Source: Orientallactaga sibirica | Lineage: Eukaryota; Chordata; Mammalia; Rodentia; Dipodidae | Direction of reading: 5' to 3' | NCBI GenBank assembly: GCA_036365145.1 | Contig: JAEOAD010000048.1 | Span: forward strand, 17,119,001 to 17,183,000 | DNA: 64,000 nt | Shown: positions 1-11,738 of the stretch, piece by piece | How the letters are laid out: every line of letters begins with the position of its first letter | How positions within the stretch are numbered: the first letter of the stretch is position 1 | Notes under the pieces: generated by a model | What the model saw: only the letters and a program-made list of their open reading frames with translations | What the model was told of the DNA's origin: nothing | Databases searched by the model: none | Position numbers and translations under genes: made by a program

Positions 1-330
1 TTATCTTGGATTTCTATCAAAGCTGAAACAGTAGAAAAACTATTTTGGGTTTAAGTTGTTGATTTATATTCTGGTTTTGTTTTGTTTTTACTTTGTCTTT
101 TGGATTTGCTTTCTAAGACAGACACTTCCTCTTAGTGCAGACCAACCTCAAATTTGAGATCTCGCTGTCGCAGCCTCCTGTGACACAGTAGAATCACAGG
201 TGAGCACTGCCCTACCCAGCAGTCAGTGACACCATTTGGAAGAATAAAATTAAATTTTGCCATATCTTTCATGCATGAGTTGGTCCCACATTAATCAGTT
301 GTGAGTTTAAATAGTGATTTATTTTTATTT

Positions 331-600
331 ATTTTTAATTTTTTTACTTCATTTATTTTTGGAGAGAGAGACAGAGAGAGACAGAAACAGAGGGAGAGGG
401 AGACAGATAGAGATGGGCACGCCAGCAGTCTCTCAGCTGCTGTGAACGAAATCCAGATGTGTGCACCCGCTTGTGGTCAAGTGTGGCATTGCGCCCTTGC
501 ATCACTTTTGCATCTGGCTAAACTTGGGACCTGGAGATTGGAACTGGGTTCTTCGGCTTAGCAGGCAGGCGCCTGAACCGCTAAGCCATCTCTCCAGCCC
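331..600 (-). mobile_element. Dipodid tRNA-type SINE, long variant
   Basis: The antisense head ends ...ctaagccatctctccagccc at 600 and the T-rich tail side is at the left. It contains the extra internal segment between cccgcttgtgg and catcacttttgcatctgg that defines a longer subtype in this window. The flanks agtgatttatttttattt (313-330) and agtgtggtttatttttattt (601-620) look like a diverged target duplication. Confidence 0.85.
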
Positions 601-623
601 AGTGTGGTTTATTTTTATTTCCA

Positions 624-1730
624 GTAAAAATATAAATTACCTATCACAACGTGTGTCCTTTATATGTTATTTTATCCCAGCAAATGAAAACCATACTAAA
701 AATACATTCACCCACGTTTGTTGTCTAAACTACATGTGTGTGCATCTGTTTTCACGTGTTCATGTTTGGGCATGTTGGAGTGTGTGAACTTGGACTCTCA
801 CACGTAAGATGACAAGGATACTGTCCACCTCCCAAGAGTTCGGCTCAAAATTAAACCAGTGCGTGTATGTTTGTTATCTTAGTCTTTGAAAGGAATGGGA
901 GCAGGAAAGTGAAACTTCGGCTAGTGGCACAAATACATCAGCCCTATAAAGTGCTTGTGGGAATTTCCATGGCAAATCAACTTTCAGATGTAGTTGACTT
1001 ATAAAAGGAAAAGTGTAAGACTCTGTGAAATGTCTGGAGCAGACTGTGCCTAAAAGGCACAGGGTACTTAGATATTTTATAGTAGTTTACTGTCTCTGGC
1101 AATAGGAAATATCTGCCCAGCTCCTCCATAGCCAGAAGTATGATAAAGAATGTTACATGCAGTAAAAAGATGTTCCTAAAGTGTCTCATTTTCCTGTGTC
1201 CTCTCAGAGTATCGCCCTTTGCCTAACGGTGCTGGCCTAGATGGCTGAGACGTAACCCATTCTTCACTGTTTTATACTCAAACTCTGTTGAATATTTTCT
1301 TTGGTTTGGACTTTAAAACTCGTATGGCTATTGTTCAATGTGAATTTACAATCTGTGTGAAGTCTGTGCTGTGCAGGGAAGTAGAGAACAGGTGAACATG
1401 TAGGGACCAAACACACGCGAGTGTAATCGGGTTCTGTTGGACACGAAGGACACAGGTAGACAGATACTCCTTCCCAACAACACCACGGCAGAGGTGGACA
1501 AGCGGGTAATTAGTGAATAGGGAGCCTGTGTCCGTGGTGTGGGTGTGTACAAAGTGTCCTGACCCCTGGCAGAAGGCTGTGTAAACGTGGAACTAGCCAA
1601 GCACCCCTAAATAGTGAAATCCTGCATGTTTCCTCATCCTAGAGTGTTACAATATTTCTATTACAAAAATATCTCAGAGAACAACTTGAAAGAGGAAGGA
1701 TTTGCTTCAGCTCGGGCTTTCAGAGGTTTC
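624..1730. other. Unique sequence, no gene seen
   Basis: No SINE or LINE recognised and no supportable exon. The frames at 977-1189 and 1346-1600 on the minus strand have no familiar domain. Confidence 0.6.
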
Positions 1731-1744
1731 AGCCCATAGTTCTT

Positions 1745-2023
1745 TTTTAAAAAAATTTTTAAATTATTTTATTTATTTTTGGAGAGAGAGACACAGAGAG
1801 ACAGACAGAGAGAGAGGGAGAGGGAGACAGATAGAGATGGGCGCGCCAGCAGTCTCTCAGCTGCTGTGAACGAAATCCAGATGCGTCCGCCCCCTTGTGG
1901 GCAAGTGCGGCATTGCACCCTTGAGTCACTTTGCATCTGGCTAAAGTGGGACCTGGAGATTGGAACCGGTGTTCTTTGGCTTAGGAGGCAGGCGCCTTAA
2001 CCGCTAAGCCATCTCTCCAGCCC
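1745..2023 (-). mobile_element. Dipodid tRNA-type SINE, long variant
   Basis: Antisense copy of the same long subtype as 331-600. It is flanked by an exact 14-bp target duplication, agcccatagttctt, at 1731-1744 and 2024-2037, so both ends are well defined. Confidence 0.92.
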
Positions 2024-2339
2024 AGCCCATAGTTCTTGACTCCACTGATCCTGAGCCCATGGGAGTGAGGAAGAGACTATTCAGTTCAGGATGGACAGGA
2101 AGTGGTGAATGAGGATGCGGCAGAAAACCAGCGACAACCCACAAAAGCACACCATCGATGAACTATTTCCTCTGACCCAGGCCCCACTGCCTAAAGATTC
2201 CAGAAGCTTCCAAAATCTTTCTACCATTCAGAGTCCAAACATTCAATACAAGAGCCTGGGAGGGGGGCATTAAATCTATCATCTCCTTATAAAGTAAACT
2301 GTACGTGAAGTGTTTAGTTTAGCTGACCGAGTAAGCAGC

Positions 2340-2665
2340 CGACCAAATATCTACATCTTCTCAAAGCTCATGTGCTAAAACTGTCCCTGAAGTAAGGCTG
2401 TTAGCAAACACGACCTTTGGGAGGTTATTGGGTCATGGGGTATAGCTGTCGTGAATGTGATTGGTTCACTTATAAAAAGGGCTTTTTCCACCATGTGAGG
2501 ATGCAGTGAGACGTCTGCTCTCTCCATCCCAGAAAAGTTCCTGTTCCTCACCAGAACTCTACATGTTGGTGCCTTGAACTCAGGTTTCCAGCCTCCACAC
2601 CCATGGGGGGGGAGCAAAGAATAAATTTCTGAGGCATAAGCTTCCCAGCCTAGTGTAATTTGTGA
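2340..2665 (+). mobile_element. Ancient LTR-like interspersed repeat
   Basis: Order seen: acctttgggaggttattggg, cttataaaaagggctttttc, ccaccatgtgaggatgcagt, cagcctccacaccc and aataaatttctg. This is the signature of an old mammal-wide repeat; family name not assigned. Confidence 0.55.
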
Positions 2666-2769
2666 TCAGAAATAGAGTATGATGATTTCTCCCTTCTAAA
2701 AACAGAGGTGAGGTGATATAAATGGGAATGATATCATGAGGACATCAGGGTTGAATAAAAGGACATCAG

Positions 2770-2970
2770 AGGGACAGAGGGATGGCTCAGTGATTAAGGC
2801 ACTTGACTACAAAGCCTAACAACCCAGGTTCCATTCTCCAGTACCCACCTAAAGCCAAATGCACATTGGCACATGTATCTGGAGTTCATTTGCAGCAGCT
2901 GGAGGTCCTGGTGTGCCCATTTTCTCTCTCCTATCATTCTCTGCTTACAAATAAATAAATTTTTTTTAAA
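2770..2970 (+). mobile_element. Dipodid tRNA-type SINE
   Basis: Head gggatggctcagtgattaagg, body with agccaaatgcacattggc, CT-rich 3' part and aaataaataaat tail. Diverged from the young consensus. Confidence 0.8.
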
Positions 2971-3194
2971 GAAGGATGTCAGAGGTAGAGAATCATTAAG
3001 TCTGAAATGTTAAGCATGGATGGTTTCCTACAGATAGAAAACATAGCTCATGGCTGACACAGGAAACGGCTCTAGGGAGGTAGGAACATTCTTTTTCAGG
3101 AATAAAAGTAACGCCGTTCCAGAATCAGTAGAGACAGAGATTTCAAAGAGAACAAAATAGAAAGATTTACCTAAAGAAATGCCTGGTGGGTAGC

Positions 3195-3197
<3 letters not shown>

Positions 3198-3237
<40 letters not shown>
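3198..3237. repeat. (CA)n microsatellite
   Basis: About 20 uninterrupted CA units. Confidence 0.99.
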
Positions 3238-3241
<4 letters not shown>

Positions 3242-3886
3242 ACCCCAAGGTGATAAGGTGTCTGCTTGTATGTGGCAGTGATCCCCATAACTAGAATACT
3301 CTTGGACGCTCTTAAAGAGCACAGAGTGTGGTCAGCACATCCTGTCGACCTGACCACCCTTCATTTAAATCCGTCCACCCTCCAGAGGCCATGTTCTATC
3401 CATACACCACTGCTCCTTGTCAACCTTTTCAGGAAAACAATACAGAAGTAACAGAAAATAGAGGAAGGCACCAGCCAGTGCCCAACTACTTATTCTGTCT
3501 CTCTCTGAAGATATTTCCCCTCAGTTTCTTTCCTTCTGAGTCACTCTAGTCCACAGTTCCTTGACTTCCAGGAATGACATGGAGATCAATAAACATCTGT
3601 ATAACAAGGCACTGAGACTATCCCCAAGCAACAGCACCTTGCGGGACAGATCCCCCCCCCCCCACAAATGAGATCAATGACTCCTGAACATGAATGTATT
3701 AGTTTTCTTGTTACCGGGGGATAAAATAGCAGAGAGAAACAAAAGAGGAGAAGCTTATTTAGGCTCACAGTTTTAGGGTACCCAGCCCCTCATGATTGGA
3801 AGGCATCCTGGGTAAGGCAGCTATGTCCATGGAAACAGTTTGAATTATTACATCTTTGAAAATTATAAAGTACAAAGCTCTATCCA

Positions 3887-4050
3887 GGGCTGGAGAAATG
3901 GCTTAGTGGTTAAGGCATTTGCCTGCAAAACCAAAGGATCCTGGTTCAATTCTCCAGGACCCAAGTAAGCCAGATACACAAGGAGGTGCATGCATCTGGA
4001 GTTTGTTTGCAGTGGCTAGAGGCCTTGACATGCCCATTCTCTCTCTGGCT

Positions 4051-4081
<31 letters not shown>

Positions 4082-4133
4082 CTTGCAAAGAAAAAGAAAG
4101 GAAGAAAAAAAGAAAGACAGAAAAAAAGAAAGC
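3887..4133 (+). mobile_element. Dipodid tRNA-type SINE with expanded (CT)n and A-rich tail
   Basis: Starts ggctggagaaatggcttag. The (CT)n tract at 4053-4080 and the following A/G-rich tail are the normal 3' features, expanded here. The antisense of the tail gives spurious low-complexity open frames. Confidence 0.88.
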
Positions 4134-4821
4134 AAGCTCACTCTAGCCAGAAGCAACCTGGGGCTATGCACCTCAAATGCCCGCTCTCGGTGTCCGCTTC
4201 CACACATCCCAAACTCCCAAACAGGACCCTACCTACCATCTGGAGAAACTGAGTCTCTGGGAGATATCTCAGATGCAATGAAAGAGAGAGCTGTGTGCCC
4301 CAGAGCAGAATCTCTCCTCAGGAGAAACAGGTTGCTCCCCTCTCGCGGTGGCAGCGACAACAGGCAGTCCAGAACTGATCAAAGAGCCAGAACCAAGATG
4401 AGGACACAGCAAGCAGCCATCAGGCCTGACCATGGTGACCAGCTGACCAGCTTTCAGCAGTGTGTGACCTGACTCCTCCTCTTCCCTCACCTGGCAGAGC
4501 CACAAAGACAGGCTCGGCATCACTAAACCCCCTAGATGTGTTCTCACCGACATGGACTGAATCTCCTTTTTTCCATTAGTGCTCAGCGCTCTTCTCTTCC
4601 ACTGGCATATTGGAGGGTGGCTGAACCTGGTCCACTGGGACTCCCAGTGCTGGGGCTTTTAGCCTCAAATCCCACTAATACTAACGCAAGTCTTGAATTA
4701 ACAAATCTTTACAGACAACTAAAAGCTGCCAGTACTAAGACTAAACAGGGCCATAGCACAGAGATAAAAATTAACAAAAGTTAGAGCCTAACAATTCTTT
4801 TTTCTTCATTTTATTTTGTAT

Positions 4822-4968
4822 TTATTTTATATTTATTTATTGAGGTAGGTATTACTCTGGCTCAGGCTGACCTGTAATTCACTGTGTAGTCTCAGGCTGG
4901 CCTCAGAGCAATCCTTCCTTGGCTTCCCAAGAGTGCTGGGATTAAAGGAGTGCACAACCATGCCAGGC
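4822..4968 (-). mobile_element. B1 SINE
   Basis: Antisense B1: gaggtaggtattactctggc ... gtgctgggattaaaggagtg. A damaged ID/B1 fragment follows to about 5105. Confidence 0.88.
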
Positions 4969-5343
4969 CCTGCACATTTTTGTGTAGTGCTGGGGATGGA
5001 ACCCAGGACCTTGGAAATCCCATCACTGGATGTGGAGGCTGAGGCAGGAGAACTTCTAGTTCAAGGTCAGCATCTGGTCCACATAGCAAGACTCTGTCTG
5101 AAAAGAAACTGATATTTTATTAGTCAATTTCTCATTGCTGGAATATTATGAGACCAGAGGTCGTGAGTGGAAAGCAAGGGGGTTATCTCATCTTACGTTT
5201 CTCAAGAGTAGAACCCATTGAGGCAGGGAAAGCGGGAAGGAACTGGAAGTGGGTCAGATCATCACGTCCATATGGAGGAGGTAGAGCGATGGATACTGAA
5301 TGCTCAGCTAGCTCTCTCCTTTTTGCACCTAACCTAATCTAGA

Positions 5344-6049
5344 TGTGGTGGTTTGAGTATAAAATACTTCCCATAACCTCACGTGATTAAGCCTACTGCT
5401 TAGTCCCCAATCTGGTGGAGCCTTTGGGAGGTGGAGCCTTGATGGAGAAGGTATGTGTAGCAGACAGCTTCAGGTTCTCTGAGATGAACTTCCAGACCAC
5501 GCACAATTATGGAGGAAGGGATTTATTGAAGCTTACAGATCCAGGGGAAGTTCTGTCATGGCAGAAGAAGCTGGCCTGCTCTTACAGGACCAGACAGAGA
5601 GAGAGAGAAGCCCCAAGCCAAAAGCTATACCACACAGCACACCTCAGGAACTCCAGCTAGGCACACTTTGCATATCTTTAGATTGGAATCTCAAATCCAC
5701 CACCACACCTTAAGATCTGCCCAGTGACACTGCCTCCAGCCAGGTGGCTGCAGATGCAAACTACAAACTAATAAAACACTGAATAGATTGGGGACATCTA
5801 TTCAAACCACAGTATGCCACTGGGGACAGGACTTTGGGTTTATTAGTTCAGCCCCACTGGCTGTTGTAGCTCACTGTCTATTTTTTCACTTCCACTAAGG
5901 AGATGTGATGCCAAGCTATCTGTCCCTGCCATGCTTTCCCACCATGATGAAACTTCTCCTTGAATATGTAAGGAAAAAAATAATAAACCCTTTTCTTCCA
6001 TAAGCTGCTTCTGGTCAGGTGCTTTGTGCCAGCAACCAAAAGGTAGCCA
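5344..6049 (+). mobile_element. MaLR-type LTR, split by a second LTR
   Basis: Starts tgtggtggtttgagtataaa and runs to the duplication at 5451. It resumes at 5817 and includes accatgatgaaacttctcct and ataataaacccttttcttcc (poly(A) signal), ending near cagcaacc. The layout matches ERVL-MaLR solo LTRs of rodents. Confidence 0.8.
5456..5811 (-). mobile_element. MaLR-type solo LTR inserted in another LTR
   Basis: A 356-bp element; minus strand reads TGTGGTTTGAATAG ... CTGTCTGCTACA, with an AATAAA-type signal. The 5-bp target duplication gtatg is exact at 5451-5455 and 5812-5816, as expected for ERVL-type integrase. It is a sister copy of 26333-26664. Confidence 0.92.
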
Positions 6050-6146
6050 AAGATTTGTTTCTAAATTGACAGCCAGAGATTAACCATCACACCATCGGAA
6101 AATATGTTGACCAAAATAACACGATTTAATAGTTTGCAAATTCAGA

Positions 6147-6245
6147 GCTGGGGAATATGGCTTAGTGGTCGAAATCTCGTCTAGGGTGCATGGTGGAGCT
6201 GTAGTTTCAACCCCAGTACCACCACAATGAATAAAAAAGTTTAAA
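6147..6245 (+). mobile_element. ID-like SINE
   Basis: Reads gctggggaatatggcttagt ... ggtttcaaccccagtacc-like box B, with an A-rich end. Confidence 0.6.
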
Positions 6246-6540
6246 AAGTCAGCAAATTTCTCAAAATGTAGACTAATAGCAAAAATAGAAAAATAATAAG
6301 AAAGGTTAAGAAGGACAGAAAATCAGCCCATCTGCAGAGCAACAGCCACCCAACAGTTGTGCTGGAAAGAAGAGTAGACACAGGTAGAAAAGATATAATC
6401 AAAAGAAAGTCTATTTCCTAGAACCAATCCCTCCCCGGGGTTCCCAGATTTAAAGTATCCACTGAGTTCCTTGTGAGACAAATATAAAATGCCTTACACC
6501 TGAGTTACACACACAGCATGAAGTATGAAGAGAAGGTTTT

Positions 6541-6712
6541 AAAAATATTTATCTATTTGTTTGTTTATTTAAGACAAAGAGGGAAAGAGGGAGAAAGAGA
6601 GAATGAATGGGTGAGCCAGGGCTTTTAGCCACTGCAAAAACAAGGGGAATTGAACCTGGGTCCTTAGGCTTTCCAGGCAAGTGCCTTAACTGCTAAGCCA
6701 TCTCTCCAGCCC
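6541..6712 (-). mobile_element. Dipodid tRNA-type SINE, internally deleted
   Basis: Antisense head ...ctaagccatctctccagccc ends at 6712. The block from the antisense ctccagatgcatg region to catctggcttacgtgg is missing, so the body is about 50 bases shorter than its neighbours. Confidence 0.82.
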
Positions 6713-7582
6713 AATAGAAGCTCTTTATACCTTCCAGAACTAATGTAAATTTCTGTCGGTGCAAGAATCTTTTACCAGCCCGAGTGGACACAAGGCAGAC
6801 CATAAGAGCTTGTGTGTTTTGAGGAAATTCTGTTAAGCATCTATGTTCCCCTGCTCTTCCAGTCCTCTCCATCTTCCCCTCCTGCTTCAGAGACTCCTGG
6901 CCCTCCAGCTGTAAGTTGTGTTTTAACCAAGGTGGGTATCAGCAGGAGACTTCGGGGGAAGGGAGAATGAAGTCATCATCTTCATCCTTGCACTCTGCTC
7001 CTGACCAGATAATGATGGATCGCCCACACCTTTCTACCCGAGACCACAGATATTGCAAAGAAACCATCCGCATGTGCATGTGCGCACACACACACAGACA
7101 CTCACACACAGACACACACACAAACACAAACACACTCCCCCCATCCTTGGACCTGGAGTGGCTATTGCACCATCCCTTTTCTACTAGCTCTTGCTCACAT
7201 TTTGTAATAACTTTTTTGTCTACTTTCCTCAATATACATGCTTTGGATAGATCATTCACTTCCATCATGAGAAATGACTCTGATAGAACGTATGTAATTT
7301 CAAAGCTAGAGACCCATGCTCTTCTAAACTCTCAATAAAATAAGAAATAGTGATGGAGTCATTATCTATGATTACATACATAACTAAAGAACTAGAAATA
7401 AAACTATAATTGTATGGAAAGTTGGGGGGGAGAGATGAAAGGGGACTAGCACACTCCAATGACATAAATTATCTTGCCTTGGACACTAAAGAGAAGAAAT
7501 AGAGAAATTTCAATTGTTCAATGAACAATGCCACAATTTTATCTAATAATCCAAATTAAACACTGCCATAGTTGCATCCTAT

Positions 7583-7583
<1 letters not shown>
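6713..7583. other. Unique sequence with CA-rich patch
   Basis: Holds a degenerate ACAC patch at 7084-7136. The 140-codon + frame through it is CA-repeat driven and lacks a recognisable domain. Confidence 0.55.
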
Positions 7584-7629
<46 letters not shown>

Positions 7630-7632
7630 CGG
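7584..7632. repeat. (GT)n(GC)n microsatellite
   Basis: About 18 GT units followed by a GC run; alternating purine-pyrimidine, capable of Z-DNA. Confidence 0.98.
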
Positions 7633-7720
7633 TGTGATTTGGGGACTCAAATCCAGAGCCTTGTTCATGCTAGGCATATATTCCACCACTGAGCTCCTTC
7701 TAAGCCATCGGGTTTTTGGG
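7630..7720 (-). mobile_element. ID-like SINE fragment next to (GT)n
   Basis: Antisense ID pattern (aatccagagccttgttcatg ... ccaccactgagctcc) directly after the (GT)n(GC)n tract. Confidence 0.55.
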
Positions 7721-7828
7721 GACACTCTCACTCTGTAGTCCAGAATGTTCTCAAAGCCATAATCCTCCTGTCTCTGAAATGACTTGTGGGTGGGGACTGC
7801 TACAGTGACATCTAAAATCACCATCTAG

Positions 7829-8070
7829 GGGGCTGGAGAGATGGCTTAGCAGTTAAGCATTTGCTTGTGAAGCCTCAGGACCCTGATTCAAGACTTGAGT
7901 CTCCAGGACCCACAGAAGCCAGATGCACAAGGTGGCACATGAATCTGGAGTTCGTTTGTAGTGGCTGGAGGCCCTGGTGTGCCCTTTCTCTCTCTCTCTC
8001 TCTCTCTCTAATTTTCTGTCAATGTCTGTCACTCTCAAATAAATAAATAAAAATAAACAAAAAAATAAAG
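7829..8070 (+). mobile_element. Dipodid tRNA-type SINE
   Basis: Complete copy from ggggctggagagatggctta to the aaataaataaataaa tail. The target duplication tcaccatctag lies at 7818-7828 and 8071-8081. Confidence 0.92.
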
Positions 8071-8081
8071 TCACCATCTAG

Positions 8082-8555
8082 TTATATCTGTCTATTCCAT
8101 TTCTCAAATAAACATTCATCGTTGCTAAATAAATCATTCAGTAATGGTCACATCATCTCCCCAGGATATATGCACAGTGCTTACTGAAATGTATTTAAAG
8201 CAGTAGTTTTGAAGCATACACTTCCTGAAGCATGGAGGTAGGAGATGGTCTGAGATGCTTTGGAAAGTGATCCATTGACTGCATGGAGATGAACCCACAT
8301 CTAGAAGACTCTCCCATGCCAAGATTTTCCAGCACACCTCTGCTAAGTGTTTTATGAAGGATCTCAAAAGATTCTAACTGCTTAACATCTTCCTATCCCA
8401 GCAGCCATGGACATCATGCCAAGGGACTTTCCCCACACTCTGGGTCACAGCTGGGCAACTCTGTGCTAATGCAATTGGGTATGGTAGTACTTTTAGAGTC
8501 AGAATTCAGACAGCACTTTGTTTTTTTGCACATGTCTGATGTTTTCCCCTTTTGG
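8082..8555. other. Unique sequence, nothing recognised
   Basis: No repeat family or exon identified. Confidence 0.55.
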
Positions 8556-8560
8556 ATAAT

Positions 8561-9157
8561 ATAGTAGAGCCAGAATATGTCCCCTCAAAATATGCCCCTT
8601 GGCATAAATTTTTTTTTTACAAGGAAAAATTGACATCTATAAAGGAAACCTCCATCTGAAAGGGTATCTCCCTGTGAGCTGAGATGAGAGGGTCTGCCAA
8701 TCATGAGACTGCTATCAAAGGAGTAGCCCAGATTGTAATCTGCCTAGCAACTTTACCTTTCAGGCTGGCCTTCCCTGGTCATCTCCCCACAGCCAGGCCT
8801 CTCTCCCACCTTCTTTGTTTCAAGCTTTGTTTGAAGCTACTTGATTGTATCATTTATTTTTTATTACTGTTTTATATGTCTATATTAAGTATATATTCTT
8901 TTTTTTTGTTTTTTTTTTTTTAGTTTTTTGAGCTAGGGTCTCACTCTAGCCCAAGCTGACGTGCAATTTGCTATGTAGTCTCAAATTCATGGCGATCCTC
9001 CTACCCGAGTGCTGGGATTAAAGGTGTGTACCACCATGCCCAGAAAAAGGTATATATTCTAGTAATCTTGTTTTTATTTTCCTTCTGTTAATCTGTTCTT
9101 TGTCTAGGGTCTCAATCAAGAACTCAGAAGGGTAGCTGGGAAATTATTCCCCCCGCA
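8561..9157 (+). mobile_element. ERVL-like solo LTR remnant
   Basis: Motifs gaatatgtcccctcaaaata, ttttattactgttttatatg, tccttctgttaatctgttct and tcagaagggtagctgggaaa occur in the order of old mammalian ERVL-class LTRs. ataat occurs at 8556-8560 and 9158-9162 (last base uncertain). A B1 is nested within. The subfamily is not assigned. Confidence 0.5.
8900..9049 (-). mobile_element. B1 SINE nested in an LTR-like element
   Basis: Antisense B1. The duplication gtatatattct lies at 8889-8899 and 9050-9060, so it is younger than the surrounding LTR remnant. Confidence 0.92.
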
Positions 9158-9244
9158 ATAATCAACTTTATTTTAATAAATACTCAAGACTATTGTCATA
9201 TCTTATCTGGATATTTTAATATGGAAAGTATTTTAAATGTCAGG

Positions 9245-9345
9245 ATTGGGGGTATAGCTCGGTGGTAGAGTGCTTGCCTCACATATATAAGGCTCTTGGG
9301 TCTAGGAAAGAAAAGACTCAATCACAGAATAAAACTTTAGAGGTG
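9245..9345 (+). mobile_element. ID SINE
   Basis: Starts ttgggggtatagctcggtgg, with a box-B-like segment later, the tRNA-Ala/BC1-type head of ID elements, and an A-rich end. It is a SINE, not a tRNA gene: the 3' half does not complete a cloverleaf. Confidence 0.8.
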
Positions 9346-9362
9346 TGTCCAGCCATTAATAC

Positions 9363-9505
9363 ATATTCTTTGGAGGTAAAGTCTTGTTCTAGCCCAGGCT
9401 GACCTGGAATTCACTATGCAGACTCAGGGTGGTCTCAAACTCACGGCACTCCTTCTACCTCTGCCTCCTAAGTGCCAGGATTAAAGGTGTGTGCCACCGG
9501 GCTAA
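9363..9505 (-). mobile_element. B1 SINE
   Basis: Antisense B1 from ggaggtaaagtcttgttcta to gtgtgtgccaccgggctaat. Confidence 0.88.
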
Positions 9506-9575
9506 TACATAATTTTGTATATAATAAAGGAAACACCTCAAATGTGTGGAGAAAAGTGAAGTCACTCAAAAGCAG

Positions 9576-9662
9576 GACTGGTACCAGGTGGTATCAGGAG
9601 GCTGAGGCAGGAGGATCATGAGCTGGAGACCAGCCTAAGCTACATAGTGAGACTGCAGAGAC
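9576..9662 (+). mobile_element. B1 fragment
   Basis: Central B1 segment only: aggaggctgaggcaggagga ... agcctaagctacatagtgag. Confidence 0.65.
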
Positions 9663-10990
9663 AGGAGTAGTGGGGAGGACAATAGAATTGGGAAAATGAT
9701 GTCAGAATACATAAAAAAGATAAAGTTAGAGCCATGCATCACACTGCATAGCAAAACATTCCAAGTAGGTAAGAGATATAAGTGAAAAAGAAGTAACAAA
9801 AGAATTTGAAAAAAATCTGAATGAATTTCTTTATTACATGAAAATAGAGAAAATTTCCCCTGACAATATAAAATCTAGAAACATAAATGGAAAGCTTGAT
9901 GAATTTAAATAAACACAAGGCTTTAAATGTTTGTATGATAGTAGTGGGCTGACAAGATGTGATTCCTAGACTGTTGGCATAGAATCCCATACCTGCTTTA
10001 AGAGGATAAGAAAAATACTTTATTCTGAGCCAGATCTGAATGAGCATTGGCCAGGGACAGGAATTCAAATCACCCTGAATGACACAACCCACAAAGGAGA
10101 GCATTATGTGAACCTGAGCAGTCACAGAGGGGGAAGTCGTGAATCAGTGTTTGCACTGGCGAGGCGGCTGCCAGGATCCGATGCTTGTCCGTCCCACGCT
10201 CCGCTTTCGAGGTGGGCGGCAGGAGGAGCACCAAGCTTCACGACGGAGTTTTATGGGAAAGTCAAGTCAAGATGATGTTAGGCCAGACACTGAGTAAGTG
10301 GCTATTAAAAGTGACTAAAGATAGCCCACGTGGACATGTGGGTCAGGCAGTCTACAGGCTCTTAAGTGGGGTGGCAGTTTCTTCATAGAACGTCAATTTG
10401 CACAGTGGTATGTATCTTAGCATGCCAAGGACTTTGAAAGTCCACATCCACATCTCTTCTTCTCCACACCCGCCCCCCCCCCCCCCGCCCAAGGCAATTT
10501 CTCAGACTCTTTCCCACCAGTCCAGGCAAGGATGGCCGCAGAGAAAGGCTGCTTTTCCCCAAGGCCGGGCCTCAAAAGCAGAAGGCCTCTCCTCCCACAG
10601 GAAGACATAAACCAAGAAAGGCCGTCCCTACTTCTCCTTTTACCCTGGGGTCCTCCTTGGAAAGAGTCCTACCACATATCCAGAAAAAAAGGGAATGTTA
10701 CACAGAGAAGCCAGCAAGCCTCGCTGGGGTCTCTCTGGGTTTACTGCCATTCCTCACACCCCAGTCACAGTCCTGTGGATGTATATTGGTGAAAATATGA
10801 AAACCCGTGCTAAAAGGCTAGTAAGTGAGGCACTATTAGTAAAACCACACATGGTCACTGGTAGAGAATAGTTAAGTCAACTGCAATGCCGATAAGATTG
10901 AGTCCGATTCGGCAGTAAAAGAGCGTGAAAGGCATGCTGATCACTGTATGGACAGATCTTTAGGACATCAATAGGAGATTTAAAAATGGC
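9663..10990. other. Mostly unique sequence with poly(C) run
   Basis: A C-run at 10472-10489 and a 128-codon minus frame at 9739-10125 rich in Phe/Ile (AT-driven). Nothing recognisable as a gene. Confidence 0.5.
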
Positions 10991-10993
10991 AGC

Positions 10994-11195
10994 TATGGGG
11001 CTAGGGATGCAGCACAGTTGGTATAATGCTTGTCTAGCGGGCACAAAGCCCTCATAGACTGGCATCGTGGCGTATGCCTGCAATCCCAGCACTGAAGAGA
11101 TGGAAGCAAGCGGTAAGAAGTTCAGCATCATCCTTGGCTACACAGCAAAGTCAAGGCCAGCCTGGGATACAGTAGACTCTGCCTCAAGAAAGTAG
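10994..11195 (+). mobile_element. B4-type SINE (ID + B1 fusion)
   Basis: ID-like head ggggctagggatgcagcaca joined to a B1-like body (ctggcatcgtggcgtatgcc ... caaggccagcctgggatac). Confidence 0.75.
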
Positions 11196-11197
11196 AA

Positions 11198-11690
11198 AAT
11201 ATTTATTTGTTTTTCTATGCCTGGCTTATCTCATTTCGCAATGATCTCTTCCAATTCCACCAATGAAAGAATTCCTTATTTTAAGAGCTGTGTCTCATTC
11301 TATTGTGTGCACCCCATTTTCTTTATCCATTTGCCTGTTCATGGGCACTTACAGAAACAGAGTAGAAACATGATTGCCAGCTAGAGGGAGGGAGGGATGA
11401 AGAAGATATTGATCAATAGGTGTGAAGTTTCAGTTAAACTGGGAGAGAATTTTAATCATCTACTGTACCACATGGTCACCACAGTGCATAGAATCATATA
11501 TTTTAAAATTACTAAAATAGATTTTTAATGCTCTTACCACAAAAGAAGTGGGTGAGGTAATAGGAATGTTAATTAGCATGATGGAATCCTTCCTATAATG
11601 TTAACAAATATCCAAGTTCATGATGTGTCCTATAAAGGTACCCCATTATTGTCAATTTAAAATGAACAAATAAAAAAATAATGCACATAA
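11198..11690 (+). mobile_element. L1 3' end with inverted 5' segment
   Basis: From 11351 the + strand matches the 3' end of old mammalian L1 (tgattgccagctagagggag, gtttcagttaaactgg, tattgtcaatttaaaatgaa, A-rich end at 11690). Bases about 11200-11350 also match L1, but on the opposite strand (tgcctggcttatctcatttc, ccattttctttatccatttg are antisense L1), and derive from just upstream in the element. This is the configuration produced by twin priming. Confidence 0.75.
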
Positions 11691-11738
11691 TGTACTACCA
11701 CTGTTATAACACATTGGGGAAATAAAAATAAATTTATA

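Noticed and set aside
6916..7338. 140-codon + open frame
   Set aside because: Centre is a His/Thr run from CA repeats; flanks match no family.
9245..9345. tRNA gene
   Set aside because: Only the tRNA-derived head of an ID SINE; no complete cloverleaf or terminator.
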